Positions 45,148-54,977 of a DNA stretch of 64,000 nt are shown piece after piece (positions within the stretch are counted from its first letter, which is position 1; each line of letters begins with the position of its first letter). Source of the stretch: Ruminiclostridium papyrosolvens C7 (GTDB taxonomy: Bacteria; Bacillota; Clostridia; Acetivibrionales; DSM-1351); assembly GCF_000421965.1 (NCBI RefSeq), contig NZ_ATAY01000020.1, positions 124,001 to 188,000 of the forward strand, read 5' to 3'. Below the pieces are notes generated by a model. It was not told the DNA's origin, did not search any database, and saw nothing but the letters and a program-made list of their open reading frames with translations. Position numbers and translations under genes: made by a program.

Positions 45148-45201
45148 TTTTATAACCCGAAATTTATAAGGATTTTGCCGTTAGATATGGAGGTCAACGC
45201 T

Positions 45202-46422
45202 ATGAGAGATACTATTTACGATAATACCTATCTGGAAGGAAATAAGGGTAATCTAACAAAACTACCTATTATCTTGTGTGCCGTTGGTGGTATTGTACTG
45301 GGTGGGTTAGCCTTTAGATTGGCAAACGGAAAGGTTAATATACCCATTGATTTTAAACAAATTAACCCAAAAGCTTCTGCAACAATAGAATCATCAGAAA
45401 ACATAAAAGAGTATGTTTTTAAGCTTTTTGGAATTGACCTGTACAATCCCATAACAATATTAAATACAAACTATCCATATTTTAAAATGTTCTATGATAA
45501 AAAATATCAGCCGCCTGCTTCAGAAAAAGTACAGCAGGAGATTAACAAAATCCAAAATGCTCAGACAAAATCTGCACAGCCGCAGGAAAATGTAACTCAA
45601 AAGCCTTCAGGTAACCCCGCAGGACAGTTAAAAGAGGCATCAAGCAGTATAACATTTGAGGGGGATGTTGAAGAAACGGATCAAAAAAATAATCCTATTG
45701 TTTCAAGTGGAAAAATCAACATTAAAAACGAAACAAATTTAAAAATAGATATAAAGAAGTTGCTTAATGAGCCTTTAAAACTTGCTCCTGATAAAAATGG
45801 CCCTAAGATATTTATATATCATACCCACACAACGGAGTGCTTTTTAAAGAGTGCCGACGAAATAGGCAAGAGCAATACCCCTTCAAGGACAACCAATAAT
45901 AAGTACAATGTTGTCAGAGTGGGAGACGCTTTGATAAATAATCTTAAAAAATATAACATAGATGTTCTGCATAATACAACCATACACGATGCCGACTACA
46001 ACAGTTCCTATGTAAAGTCTCTTAATACGCTGACAGGCTATGTTGACAAGTATTCCTCCCTTAAAATGGCCATAGACCTTCACCGTGATGCCGCAGGCGA
46101 AGGAAAACTGCGAGCAGTGAAGAAAATTAACGGCAAAAATGTAGCGGAAATAATGTTTGTTATTGGTACAGATGCCAAGCTAAGCAATCTTCGGTGGAAG
46201 GAGAACCTGAAACTTGCAATTAAAGTTCAGGCCAGACTGAACGAAATATGCCCAGGAATTGCAAAGCCAATCTACGTAAGTAAAAACAGGTACAACCAAC
46301 ATTTAATGAACGGTTCGGTTATAGTCGAAATAGGAGGGGACGGAAATGTAATAGATGAATGTGTCCGTAGTACATCATATCTTGCAGAGGCTATAAATGA
46401 TGTGATATTCAAAAAGAAATAG
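45202..46422 (+). CDS. spoIIP: Stage II sporulation protein P
   Basis: SpoIIP is an amidase and endopeptidase that thins septal peptidoglycan and works with SpoIID and SpoIIM in engulfment. The 406-aa protein has one N-terminal membrane segment (about 20-40), a variable linker, and the conserved C-terminal domain with IFIYHTHTTECFLKS (catalytic His and Glu) and DLHRDAAGEGKLRA. The ATG at 45202 has TGGAGGT. An ATG-less upstream extension was discarded. It is a single gene here, with an unknown small membrane protein downstream. Confidence 0.93.
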   Translation: MRDTIYDNTYLEGNKGNLTKLPIILCAVGGIVLGGLAFRLANGKVNIPIDFKQINPKASATIESSENIKEYVFKLFGIDLYNPITILNTNYPYFKMFYDKKYQPPASEKVQQEINKIQNAQTKSAQPQENVTQKPSGNPAGQLKEASSSITFEGDVEETDQKNNPIVSSGKINIKNETNLKIDIKKLLNEPLKLAPDKNGPKIFIYHTHTTECFLKSADEIGKSNTPSRTTNNKYNVVRVGDALINNLKKYNIDVLHNTTIHDADYNSSYVKSLNTLTGYVDKYSSLKMAIDLHRDAAGEGKLRAVKKINGKNVAEIMFVIGTDAKLSNLRWKENLKLAIKVQARLNEICPGIAKPIYVSKNRYNQHLMNGSVIVEIGGDGNVIDECVRSTSYLAEAINDVIFKKK

Positions 46423-46516
46423 GGTTAAAATAACTTCGTATTGTTAAAAATAGTACATAAGGGTTTAGTTTTTAATACAGATTTGAACCCGAAATAATAA
46501 AAATGCGGGGTTATAT

Positions 46517-46798
46517 ATGCCAAGAAAAACAAGATTCAAGCAAAGGAGATTGTACCAATTTAAAATTGCACTTGTATCAGTAGTATTTGTGCTGATTCTT
46601 GTATTTGGACTTTTAGCAGTTGATTATAGTAAAAGTTATATTTACTATGGTGAACCCAAAATGGAAATACTGCAAATATCGCCTGTTGACCCTGATATTT
46701 ACCGGATAACCTTTTTAGGTAATTATTTTGACCTCAATTTGAAGTATTTAAAGGGTAATGTATTAAAAGTAAGAGCTTTTTTTATTACTGACCGGTAG
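46517..46798 (+). CDS. Small membrane-anchored protein, 93 aa
   Basis: I do not recognise this product. A strongly basic N-terminus (MPRKTRFKQRRLYQFK) is followed by one hydrophobic helix (about 18-36) and an exposed tail of about 55 residues with short beta-like stretches, so the tail is probably outside. The gene lies 94 bp after spoIIP and 85 bp before the stalk-domain protein gene. Sporulation linkage is only positional. Confidence 0.6.
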   Translation: MPRKTRFKQRRLYQFKIALVSVVFVLILVFGLLAVDYSKSYIYYGEPKMEILQISPVDPDIYRITFLGNYFDLNLKYLKGNVLKVRAFFITDR

Positions 46799-46883
46799 TG
46801 TAACCATATTGTTACCATTATATCGGTAGGATGTGTTAAGCTACATTTAGATATTAATTTAAAAGCAGAAAGGGTCTGACACA

Positions 46884-48326
46884 ATGAAAAAAGCACTATT
46901 ATTTGTTATGATTATTGCAATTGTATTAACTTTATTTCCAACTGTTACAGGTGTTTCATCCGTCTCCGCGGACTCAGAAAAGTCTGTAAAAGTTGAGACT
47001 GCAAAGATAGAAAAAATTGATGGCATCTGTTCCATTAAGATAATATATCCTGTTTTAAGCGGGTTTACTTCAGCTGGAAAAATTAATGAATTACTCAACA
47101 ATACAAACCTTGATTCTATCGGATTTATCAGGAGAGAACAGGCGTATTTGGATGAATACATAAAAGATATGCCCCCAAGAGAACAAAATCTTCCTTTGGC
47201 ATCCATAGATTCATTATTTGATTACAATACAAGCGGTGACATTCTATCCTTTGTCACAAATACATATGTGTACACCGGTGGTGCACATGGTATGACTACA
47301 CTGGAATCTTATACCGTAAATACAAAAACGGGCGAATTGTATTCTTTTAATTCGATGTTTAATCCTAATTCAAACTACAAGAAAGTTATTCTTGATAAAA
47401 TTAATAAGTCAATAGATAAAGAAAAGGATATGTATTTTGATAATGCAAAGACTACTGTAGATGAAGCAAAGAGTAATTACAAATTTTATATTGACGGAAA
47501 CAGACTTGTAATATACTTCGGAGTATATGAATTAAGGCCATATGCTGGGGGGATAGCGAGATTCAGTATACCTGCCAAAGAGCTTAAAGGATTGCTTAAG
47601 GATGACGTCTATAATCAGATGATAAATGCAAAACCCCTTGATAAAATTAGACTAAACGGTACAAGTATGAAAAACCAGTTCAAAACTTACGAAAAAGACT
47701 ATGTATTAATGATACCCCTCAAAGCTACAGCTGAAATCCTTGGCTACAAGGTAGGCTGGGATTCAAAAAATGGAGCAAGCATAGCGGGTGGCTATGTTAA
47801 GAATAATGTTGACACATATTACACTGCGGGTTCTAAAAAAATAAAGCTTACTCCTGCAAAAATAATTGGAAATGTTATGTATGTACCGGTAATGTACTTT
47901 TCAGAGGTTTTAAAAGAGGATGTAAGTTATGATGGGGAAGCATTACGGTTTTTCACCAAATCAACCGTAACACCAAGTCAGTTTGACATACAGAGTACTG
48001 AGTTTATGAGAGCTGACAGTGCTAAAGAATGTGCTGATTTGTATGCAAAAGCAGTAAAAGAACGTAAAGGAGTAATTCAATACGGCCTTATGTCACCAAA
48101 ATTAAGGGCTGCCAACAAAACGGGTTTTGAAGAAATGAATTGGGTAACAGGGGTATCCAGCCCATGGGTTACAACATACAATGTTAAGGATAACGGCGAT
48201 GGTACTTTTAAAATAACATTCCATTGGGCTACTTCTACTGGAAAATCCGCTGACACAATAGTAACCCTGTCCGTCAGCAAGGTGAAGGATCAGGAATACT
48301 TTGAGATTTCCGGTATTAAAGAGTAA
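46884..48326 (+). CDS. Secreted protein with DUF4163/DUF3298 and stalk domain
   Basis: The 480-aa protein has a signal peptide (about 1-29, VSSVSA), then an RsiV/PdaC-like part (about 35-225). This has the YVYTGGAHGMTTLESYTVN stretch, characteristic of DUF3298, after a DUF4163 region. A copper-amine-oxidase-like stalk domain follows (about 250-335, MIPLKATAEILGYKVGWD) and a C-terminal domain (about 355-480) of unknown type. DUF3298 proteins can be anti-sigma ectodomains or wall deacetylase partners. Here there is no membrane anchor or catalytic domain, so it may be a wall-binding exoprotein. Ends at a hairpin terminator. Confidence 0.8.
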   Translation: MKKALLFVMIIAIVLTLFPTVTGVSSVSADSEKSVKVETAKIEKIDGICSIKIIYPVLSGFTSAGKINELLNNTNLDSIGFIRREQAYLDEYIKDMPPREQNLPLASIDSLFDYNTSGDILSFVTNTYVYTGGAHGMTTLESYTVNTKTGELYSFNSMFNPNSNYKKVILDKINKSIDKEKDMYFDNAKTTVDEAKSNYKFYIDGNRLVIYFGVYELRPYAGGIARFSIPAKELKGLLKDDVYNQMINAKPLDKIRLNGTSMKNQFKTYEKDYVLMIPLKATAEILGYKVGWDSKNGASIAGGYVKNNVDTYYTAGSKKIKLTPAKIIGNVMYVPVMYFSEVLKEDVSYDGEALRFFTKSTVTPSQFDIQSTEFMRADSAKECADLYAKAVKERKGVIQYGLMSPKLRAANKTGFEEMNWVTGVSSPWVTTYNVKDNGDGTFKITFHWATSTGKSADTIVTLSVSKVKDQEYFEISGIKE

Positions 48327-48348
48327 TCTTTATTCGCCACTTAAGTCA

Positions 48349-48387
48349 AAAGCTATAGTCACCTGCAAAAGTGGTGACTATAGCTTT
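48349..48387 (+). terminator. Terminator after the stalk-domain gene
   Basis: A perfect 15-bp stem (48349-48363 with 48373-48387) closes a 9-nt loop. A T-rich tail (GTCTTTT) follows. Confidence 0.75.
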
Positions 48388-48420
48388 GTCTTTTAGGACA
48401 ATAAGTATCAAATCACTATA

Positions 48421-48448
48421 TTGCACCTTTAAAAGTATATGGTATAAT
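48421..48448 (+). promoter_or_regulatory. Promoter of lepA
   Basis: TTGCAC (48421-48426) and TATAAT (48443-48448) with a 16-bp spacer, about 50 bp upstream of the start. Confidence 0.7.
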
Positions 48449-48498
48449 TAAATGCGCATAATTGTGTTTATGTGGAATCAAAGCTTTGGAGGTAATAA

Positions 48499-50307
48499 AT
48501 GCCTAGCGAACGACAGAAATATATTAGAAATTTTTGTATAATAGCACATATAGATCATGGTAAGTCAACCTTGGCAGACAGATTATTGGAGAAGACCGGG
48601 GTTCTGACATCCAGAGAAATGCAGGAACAGGTTCTGGACAATATGGAGCTTGAGAGAGAACGTGGGATAACTATAAAGGCCCAAGCGGTCAGAATGGTAT
48701 ATAAAGCCCCTGACGGTCATGAATACATTTATAATTTAATAGATACTCCCGGACATGTTGACTTTAATTATGAGGTGTCAAGAAGCCTTGCGGCTTGCGA
48801 AGGTGCCATTCTGGTTGTTGATGCGGCACAGGGCATAGAAGCCCAAACCTTGGCAAACGTTTATCTCGCACTGGAGCATAATCTGGAAATAATGCCGGTT
48901 ATAAATAAAATAGATCTCCCAAGTGCACAACCTGACGTTGTAAAGAAGGAAATAGAAGACGTTATAGGTCTTGACGCTTCGCAGGCACCAATGGTTTCTG
49001 CCAAGAACGGGATAAACATTGAAGAGGTTCTTGAGAAGATAGTTGATATGATTCCATGCCCCGATTGTGATGAAAGTGCTCCCCTTCGAGCATTGATATT
49101 TGACTCATTCTATGACAGTTACAAGGGTGTTATAGTTTATATGAGGGTCAAGGAAGGTACTGTGAAAACAGGAGATACCATCCATATGATGTACACCAAA
49201 AAAGAATTTGTTGTTACCGAACTGGGGTATCTTAGACCTGGAGGACTATCTCCTGCCGATGAACTTAAGGCCGGTGATGTAGGATATATAGCGGCAAGTA
49301 TTAAGAATGTAAGGGACACCCGTGTTGGTGATACCATAACTCTTGCTGATAATCCTGCAAAAGAACCGCTTCCGGGATATAAAAAAGTAAATTCCATGGT
49401 TTTCTGCGGAATTTACCCTGCTGACGGTTCAAAGTATGGTGACCTTCGTGATGCTTTGGAAAAACTGCAGCTTAATGATGCTGCCCTTACCTTTGAACCT
49501 GAGTCATCGGTGGCCCTTGGGTTTGGTTTCAGATGCGGATTTCTCGGACTGCTTCATATGGAAATAATTCAGGAGAGGCTTGAAAGAGAATACAATTTTG
49601 ACTTGGTTACAACCGCTCCAAGCGTTATATACAAGGTTACAACCACAGATGGTGATGTTATTGAGATTGATAACCCAACCAATCTACCCCCTGTTACCGA
49701 AATTGAAATGATGGAGGAACCTGTGGTAAAAGCAACAATAATGGTACCCACAGAATACGTAGGCAACATTATGGAATTGTCGCAGGAGAGAAGAGGGTTA
49801 TACAAGGATATGTCCTATATTGATGAGGGTAGGGCTATGCTAACTTATGAAATGCCTCTGAATGAGATAATATATGATTTCTTTGATGCCTTGAAATCAA
49901 GAACCAAAGGCTATGCATCCTTTGACTATGAGCTTATCGGCTACAGGGAATCTGACCTTGTTAAACTTGATATAATGCTAAACGGTGAAGTCGTTGATGC
50001 TTTGTCTTTTATAGTCCACCGTGAAAAATCTGTGGCAAGAGGCAGGAGAATGACGGAAAAGCTAAAGGAATCAATTCCGAGGCAGATGTTTGAAATACCT
50101 ATTCAGGCATGTATCGGAGGTAAGATAGTAGCTCGTGAAACCGTTAAGGCATTCAGAAAAGACGTTCTGGCAAAATGTTACGGTGGTGACATAACCAGAA
50201 AGAGAAAACTTCTTGAAAAGCAGAAGGAAGGAAAGAAACGTATGCGTCAGGTAGGCTCTGTAGAAGTTCCACAGGAAGCTTTCATGAGCGTTCTGAAGCT
50301 TGATTAA
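48499..50307 (+). CDS. lepA: Elongation factor 4 (LepA)
   Basis: LepA is a ribosome-bound GTPase that affects translocation and 30S assembly. The 602 aa show the G1 loop [15 protein letters not shown] near residue 15, [15 protein letters not shown] (G3), [11 protein letters not shown] (G4), the EF-G-like domains, and the LepA-specific C-terminal domain with [20 protein letters not shown]. Length and start (ATG at 48499, TTGGAGG) are normal. A single gene bounded by terminators on both sides. Confidence 0.97.
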   Translation: MPSERQKYIRNFCIIAHIDHGKSTLADRLLEKTGVLTSREMQEQVLDNMELERERGITIKAQAVRMVYKAPDGHEYIYNLIDTPGHVDFNYEVSRSLAACEGAILVVDAAQGIEAQTLANVYLALEHNLEIMPVINKIDLPSAQPDVVKKEIEDVIGLDASQAPMVSAKNGINIEEVLEKIVDMIPCPDCDESAPLRALIFDSFYDSYKGVIVYMRVKEGTVKTGDTIHMMYTKKEFVVTELGYLRPGGLSPADELKAGDVGYIAASIKNVRDTRVGDTITLADNPAKEPLPGYKKVNSMVFCGIYPADGSKYGDLRDALEKLQLNDAALTFEPESSVALGFGFRCGFLGLLHMEIIQERLEREYNFDLVTTAPSVIYKVTTTDGDVIEIDNPTNLPPVTEIEMMEEPVVKATIMVPTEYVGNIMELSQERRGLYKDMSYIDEGRAMLTYEMPLNEIIYDFFDALKSRTKGYASFDYELIGYRESDLVKLDIMLNGEVVDALSFIVHREKSVARGRRMTEKLKESIPRQMFEIPIQACIGGKIVARETVKAFRKDVLAKCYGGDITRKRKLLEKQKEGKKRMRQVGSVEVPQEAFMSVLKLD

Positions 50308-50324
50308 AAAAAATAAAAAGCCAA

Positions 50325-50358
50325 AAAAGACTGTGCAAATAACATTGCACAGTCTTTT
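50325..50358 (+). terminator. Terminator of lepA
   Basis: A perfect 14-bp stem (50325-50338 with 50345-50358) with a 6-nt loop lies 17 bp after the lepA stop. Confidence 0.85.
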
Positions 50359-50558
50359 GTAAATTTTAAACCCAAAAACCATTACCAAATATTCCGTAAA
50401 GCAATATCGAATAGTTTTTATACATAAGGTAAAAATAATTTCATTATCATATTTGGAACAAATAAAATATAACAGTTCCATAGGCTCTCATTCAAATTTT
50501 GCAGTCTAATTGGACATACCAAAAGGTTATACAAAAACATTTTGAAAGGATGGATCTG

Positions 50559-53015
50559 ATGAAAGCTGTGATTATGGCAGGTGGAGAGGGATCACGTCTA
50601 AGACCGCTGACCTGTAATAGGCCAAAACCTATGGTGCCAATTGCCAACAAGCCTGTAATGGAGCATATTATTGAGCTTTTGAAAAAATATGGGATCAGGG
50701 ATATTGCGGTAACCTTGCAGTATATGCCGGAAAAAATAAAAGATTATTTTGGTGATGGAAGAGAGTACGGAGTCAACCTTAAATATTTTACAGAAGATGT
50801 TCCCCTTGGCACTGCCGGAAGCGTAAAAAATGCCGAGGAATTTTTGGATGAGACATTTATAGTTATAAGCGGGGATGCTCTGACAGATATTAATTTGCAA
50901 GAGGCTCTTGAGTTTCATAAAAAGAACAGGTCTATTGCGACACTGGTTTTAAAGAAAGTTGAGTGCCCTATAGAATATGGAGTTGTTGTAACGGCTGCAG
51001 ACGGAAAAATTAGAAGATTCCTTGAAAAACCAAGCTGGGGAGAGGTTTTCAGCGATACTGTAAACACCGGTATTTATGTCTTGTCCCCTGAGGTACTTAA
51101 ATATTTCGAAAAGGGAGTTGTTTTTGATTTCAGTAAGGATTTATTCCCAATCCTATTAAGAAAAGAAGAGCCAATGTATGGTTTTGTAACCCAAGACTAC
51201 TGGTGTGATATCGGCGATTTGGATGCCTACGTTGGGGTACACACTGATATTCTCGATAAAAAGGTTAACATAAGTATTAATGCCCGGGAAATCAGACAGG
51301 GGGTTTGGGCCTCAGAAGGAGCAGTAATATCAAAAGAAGCTATAATCAAGCCTCCCGTGCTAATAGGTAAAAATTCTGTTGTCAAGGATGGCAGTGTATT
51401 GGGGTGCTATACTGTCATAGGAAATGAATGTCATATTGGTGAAGGCAGCACCACAAAAAGGAGTATCTTGTGGAATAGCTGTATTTTGAAAAATAATGTT
51501 GAGCTAAGAGGAAGCGTACTTTGCAGTAGTGTTAAATGCAGGGAAAAAACAGCGGCTTTTGAAGGAACGGTTGTGGGTGAGAATTGTATTCTGGGTGAAA
51601 ATGCCTTAATTAAGCCGGGTATAAAAATCTGGCCTGAAAAGCACATTGACATGGGTACTGAAGTATGTACAAACATTGTTTGGGGTTCAAGATATTCCAA
51701 AAACCTTTTTGGAAGCAGAGGAATTTCCGGTGAAATCAATGTTGATATAACACCTGAATTTGCATCAAGAATGGCTGCGGCTTACGGTGCTGTATGTAAA
51801 AAAGGTTCGGGACTGGCTATAAGCTGTGAGGAAGTAGATGCTTTAAAAATGATAAAAAATGCCTGCGTTTCAGGTATGCTATCAGCAGGTGCGGAAGCCT
51901 ACGATTTAGGAACGTCCTTGCTGCCGGTTACAAGGTCTGCCATACGATACTATAATTTATCCGGTGGAATTCATATCTCTGAAGGAAATAAAAAAGGAAA
52001 AATCATAATTGATATTTTGGATAATAAGGGAAGAAATATTTCCAGAAATGAAGAGAGGAAAATTGAAAACTGCTATATCAGGGAAGACTTTGCCAGATGC
52101 GAGGCAGATGAAATAAAAGCAGTTATTAATGTACCTGATCATAAAGTATTCTATATTAGAAGTATACTAAACCATACATTGTCAGAAAACCATGATTTGA
52201 AAATTGCTTTAATAGCACCTTCGGGTGATCTGAAGAATATAGTGTCGGCAGTGTTAAACGAGTTGAATTGCCGGTATGAATTTGTTAATACAAAAGAAGC
52301 CCATGATAAACGAAAAAGCCTTTTTTCCGATTTGAAAACACTTTCGCAAGTTGTCAGGCACGGAGGCTTTGATGTGGGAGTTTATTTTGCAAACTCGTAT
52401 GATAAGATTTTTCTTATAGACACAAAGGGTAGAATAATAGCCGATGACTTGTATATGGCACTTATTTCATACATTCATTTAAAATCAAAGGCCGGCAACA
52501 AGGTTATAGTCCCATTAAATGCCAGTACTGTAATTGAAAAAATGGCAGGAGAGAATAAAGAAAGGGTTATAAGAACAAAGACCTCACCAAAAGATCTGAT
52601 GAACAGGATACTCGATGATGAATTTGACGAAAGTATGTTGGATTTCTTTGCCATGAATTTTGACCCTATAGAAGCCTTTATCAGAATAATAGATTATATG
52701 GCGCTTAGTGATACAAACCTTGCAAAGATAGTGGATTCCATACCCGATTTTCATATAATAAAAAAAGAGGTAAAATGCTCCTGGTCTGCAAAAGGAAAGG
52801 TCATTAGAGCTATTATTGAGGAAAATTCGAACAGTGTTGAAACAATTGAAGGAGTTAAAGTAGTGGGTGATAAGGGTTGGGTTCTCGTATTGCCGGATGC
52901 GGAAAAGCCTGTTTGTAAGGTGATAGGAGAAGGTTATACCCAAGAATTCGCCAATGAATTAACAGATATTTTTGTAGATAAAGTAAAATCAATCAGCCAA
53001 AACAAGATAACTTGA
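50559..53015 (+). CDS. Sugar-phosphate nucleotidyltransferase fused to a degenerate phosphomutase domain
   Basis: The 818-aa fusion has an NTP-transferase domain (1-235, [20 protein letters not shown]; metal Asp in ISGDALTDI), a left-handed beta-helix (about 245-380) as in bacterial mannose-1-phosphate guanylyltransferases, then an alpha-D-phosphohexomutase-like half (about 385-818). The usual active-site serine loop (A-S-H-N-P) is replaced by ISEGN around Ser474, and the metal loop D-x-D-x-D-R is replaced by ANSYDK (residues 611-616). So the mutase half is probably inactive or repurposed, while the first half looks functional. The ATG at 50559 has AAAGGA eight bases upstream. Nucleotide and sugar are not certain. 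Confidence 0.85.
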   Translation: MKAVIMAGGEGSRLRPLTCNRPKPMVPIANKPVMEHIIELLKKYGIRDIAVTLQYMPEKIKDYFGDGREYGVNLKYFTEDVPLGTAGSVKNAEEFLDETFIVISGDALTDINLQEALEFHKKNRSIATLVLKKVECPIEYGVVVTAADGKIRRFLEKPSWGEVFSDTVNTGIYVLSPEVLKYFEKGVVFDFSKDLFPILLRKEEPMYGFVTQDYWCDIGDLDAYVGVHTDILDKKVNISINAREIRQGVWASEGAVISKEAIIKPPVLIGKNSVVKDGSVLGCYTVIGNECHIGEGSTTKRSILWNSCILKNNVELRGSVLCSSVKCREKTAAFEGTVVGENCILGENALIKPGIKIWPEKHIDMGTEVCTNIVWGSRYSKNLFGSRGISGEINVDITPEFASRMAAAYGAVCKKGSGLAISCEEVDALKMIKNACVSGMLSAGAEAYDLGTSLLPVTRSAIRYYNLSGGIHISEGNKKGKIIIDILDNKGRNISRNEERKIENCYIREDFARCEADEIKAVINVPDHKVFYIRSILNHTLSENHDLKIALIAPSGDLKNIVSAVLNELNCRYEFVNTKEAHDKRKSLFSDLKTLSQVVRHGGFDVGVYFANSYDKIFLIDTKGRIIADDLYMALISYIHLKSKAGNKVIVPLNASTVIEKMAGENKERVIRTKTSPKDLMNRILDDEFDESMLDFFAMNFDPIEAFIRIIDYMALSDTNLAKIVDSIPDFHIIKKEVKCSWSAKGKVIRAIIEENSNSVETIEGVKVVGDKGWVLVLPDAEKPVCKVIGEGYTQEFANELTDIFVDKVKSISQNKIT

Positions 53016-53033
53016 ATGTTCATATTATTTTAG

Positions 53034-53067
53034 TGCATCTGAATCTTTAAGTTTCAGATGCATTTTT
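53034..53067 (+). terminator. Terminator after the fusion gene
   Basis: Stem TGCATCTGAA (53034-53043) with TTCAGATGCA (53053-53062), followed by TTTTT. Confidence 0.85.
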
Positions 53068-53144
53068 AAGTTTATAGTACAATGAATAACAGGTATATTA
53101 TATGCTAAGATTAATGATTAAAATATTAAATGGAGTGAGTCACT

Positions 53145-53690
53145 ATGAGAGTATTTTTCGCTATTGAGTTTGACGATGTTATAAAGAATTATTTATCTGA
53201 GGTTCAGCATGAAGTCAGATCCCATTGTATCTCCGGGAATTTTTCCTTTAAAGAAAATTTTCATCTTACACTAAGATTTTTAGGTGAACAGAATACCCAG
53301 CAGGTTGAAAATCTAAAACAGGTATTAAAGGATGTAGCCGGGGTTTCGGAATTTGAGCTCAGGCTGGACAAATTGGGAAGTTTCAGGAAGGGGAACAGAA
53401 GTATAATATGGGTTGGATTGGAAAAAAGTTTACAACTCCAACAGCTTTACAATAATATGGAGAAAACCTTGTCTCAAAACGGATATCAAAAAGAGGAAAG
53501 AAGCTATAATCCTCATATAACCCTGGCTAGAGAAGTAAAAATGGAAAAGTTTGAATTTTTGGCAGAAAAAACTGAAATTGAGCAGCTTACTGTCAAAGTG
53601 AAATCGATCTCTCTTATGGAAAGCAAGCGTATTAATGATAAGCTTGCATATGTTCCCCTTGAAAGGGTTGAACTACAACATGATTTATAA
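53145..53690 (+). CDS. thpR: RNA 2',3'-cyclic phosphodiesterase (ThpR/LigT)
   Basis: This 2H phosphoesterase of 181 aa has the two H-x-T/S motifs, FHLTLRFLG near residue 41 and NPHITLARE near 128. It opens 2',3'-cyclic phosphate ends, historically noted as an RNA 2'-5' ligase. The start MRVFFAIEFDD is typical. A single gene with a well-placed ATG (53145). Confidence 0.92.
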   Translation: MRVFFAIEFDDVIKNYLSEVQHEVRSHCISGNFSFKENFHLTLRFLGEQNTQQVENLKQVLKDVAGVSEFELRLDKLGSFRKGNRSIIWVGLEKSLQLQQLYNNMEKTLSQNGYQKEERSYNPHITLAREVKMEKFEFLAEKTEIEQLTVKVKSISLMESKRINDKLAYVPLERVELQHDL

Positions 53691-53721
53691 ATTTAACTAA
53701 AAAGGTTACAGATTCGTCTAA

Positions 53722-53750
53722 TTGTATTCCAGTAATTAAAATGATAAAAT
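53722..53750 (+). promoter_or_regulatory. Promoter of the HtrA-like gene
   Basis: TTGTAT (53722-53727) and TAAAAT (53745-53750) with a 17-bp spacer, about 70 bp upstream of the start. Confidence 0.6.
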
Positions 53751-53818
53751 ATTACTCAAATAGCATATATAGCATTTTGAAACATGGTTTACAAAAGAAA
53801 ACTCATACGGAGGTAAAA

Positions 53819-54952
53819 ATGAAAAGAATCAATATAGCAAAATGTGCAGTTCTCGTTTTTGTTTTCGTTTTATGTACTGCAAATACTTTTGCAGCTGGAA
53901 CTACCCTTAGCATAAACGGACAGGAACTATCGAGCGGAATAAAGACAATAGAGGGTAAGCAGTATATATCCGTCGATGCATTGTCATCCTATCTGGAAGG
54001 GGTTTCAATTACACAGGGGAACAGTTCCATCGAAATAAATTCTTCTGACAGGATTTCAAATGTAGTGTCAAAAGTAAGCCCATCAGTAGTCGGAATTATA
54101 GGAAAATTGAAAGAAAGCAGTTACGAATATGATGAAACTTCAGACAATATAATATTCGGCACAGGAGTTATATATCGCAGTAACGGTTACATAATAACAA
54201 ATGCCCATGTGGTAAAAGATATGGAGAGCATTGTTGTAGTGCTTTCAAACAGTAAAGCATACAAGGCAAGGCTGAAAGCTATTGATGAGGATCTTGATCT
54301 GGCAGAGATAAAAATTGATAAAGGGGGTCTCCAACCTGCAACATTCGGAGACATTTCAAAAGTAGCCGTAGGAGATGAGGTTGTGGCAATAGGAACACCA
54401 TTGTCCTTTGGTCTTAGAAATTCCGCTACTAGGGGAATAATCAGCGGGATGAACAGGTCTGAAAACAGACAGTATAGATTTTTACAAACAGACGCTGCTA
54501 TTAATTCGGGAAACAGTGGTGGCCCGTTGGTAAATATGAAAGGCGAAGTTGTAGGAATAAATTCATGGGTTTATGCAGGAATAGGTGTACAGGGTATGGG
54601 ATTTTCAATACCTGTGGATACGGTTAAATATGCCATAGACCAGTTTGAAAAGTTTGGGAAAATCAGACGCCCTTATCTTGGCTTGGTTTTCTCCGATAGT
54701 ATAACTTCTATATATGGCTTACCTAATACCGCATCGGGAGTAACTGTAAAATCAATTGAAAAAAACGCTCCTGCCCAAAAATACAATATCAAAGTTGATG
54801 ACAGACTGATTTCCATTAACGGTGTCAAGGTCAACTCAACCACAGACTACAATGAAGAATTAAAAAAGTATCTGCCCGGCGACATTGCTGAATTTAAATT
54901 ACAGCGTGACAATAGGGAAATAAATATAACTGTTACTTTTGGCGAAAAATAA
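53819..54952 (+). CDS. HtrA/DegP-like serine protease with stalk domain and PDZ
   Basis: This exported S1C protease has 377 aa. A signal peptide (about 1-26) is followed by a short copper-amine-oxidase-like stalk region (about 27-75), the trypsin fold with the triad His130 (ITNAHVV), Asp160 (DEDLDLAEIKI) and Ser233 (GNSGGPL), and one PDZ domain (about 285-377, starting PYLGLVF). It probably degrades or refolds exported proteins under stress. The start at 53819 has a strong CGGAGGT; the 26-residue upstream extension is rejected. A 26-bp gap leads to the next gene, so both are probably cotranscribed. Confidence 0.92.
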   Translation: MKRINIAKCAVLVFVFVLCTANTFAAGTTLSINGQELSSGIKTIEGKQYISVDALSSYLEGVSITQGNSSIEINSSDRISNVVSKVSPSVVGIIGKLKESSYEYDETSDNIIFGTGVIYRSNGYIITNAHVVKDMESIVVVLSNSKAYKARLKAIDEDLDLAEIKIDKGGLQPATFGDISKVAVGDEVVAIGTPLSFGLRNSATRGIISGMNRSENRQYRFLQTDAAINSGNSGGPLVNMKGEVVGINSWVYAGIGVQGMGFSIPVDTVKYAIDQFEKFGKIRRPYLGLVFSDSITSIYGLPNTASGVTVKSIEKNAPAQKYNIKVDDRLISINGVKVNSTTDYNEELKKYLPGDIAEFKLQRDNREINITVTFGEK

Positions 54953-54977
54953 TATTAATTAATAAGGGCGTGCAAAT

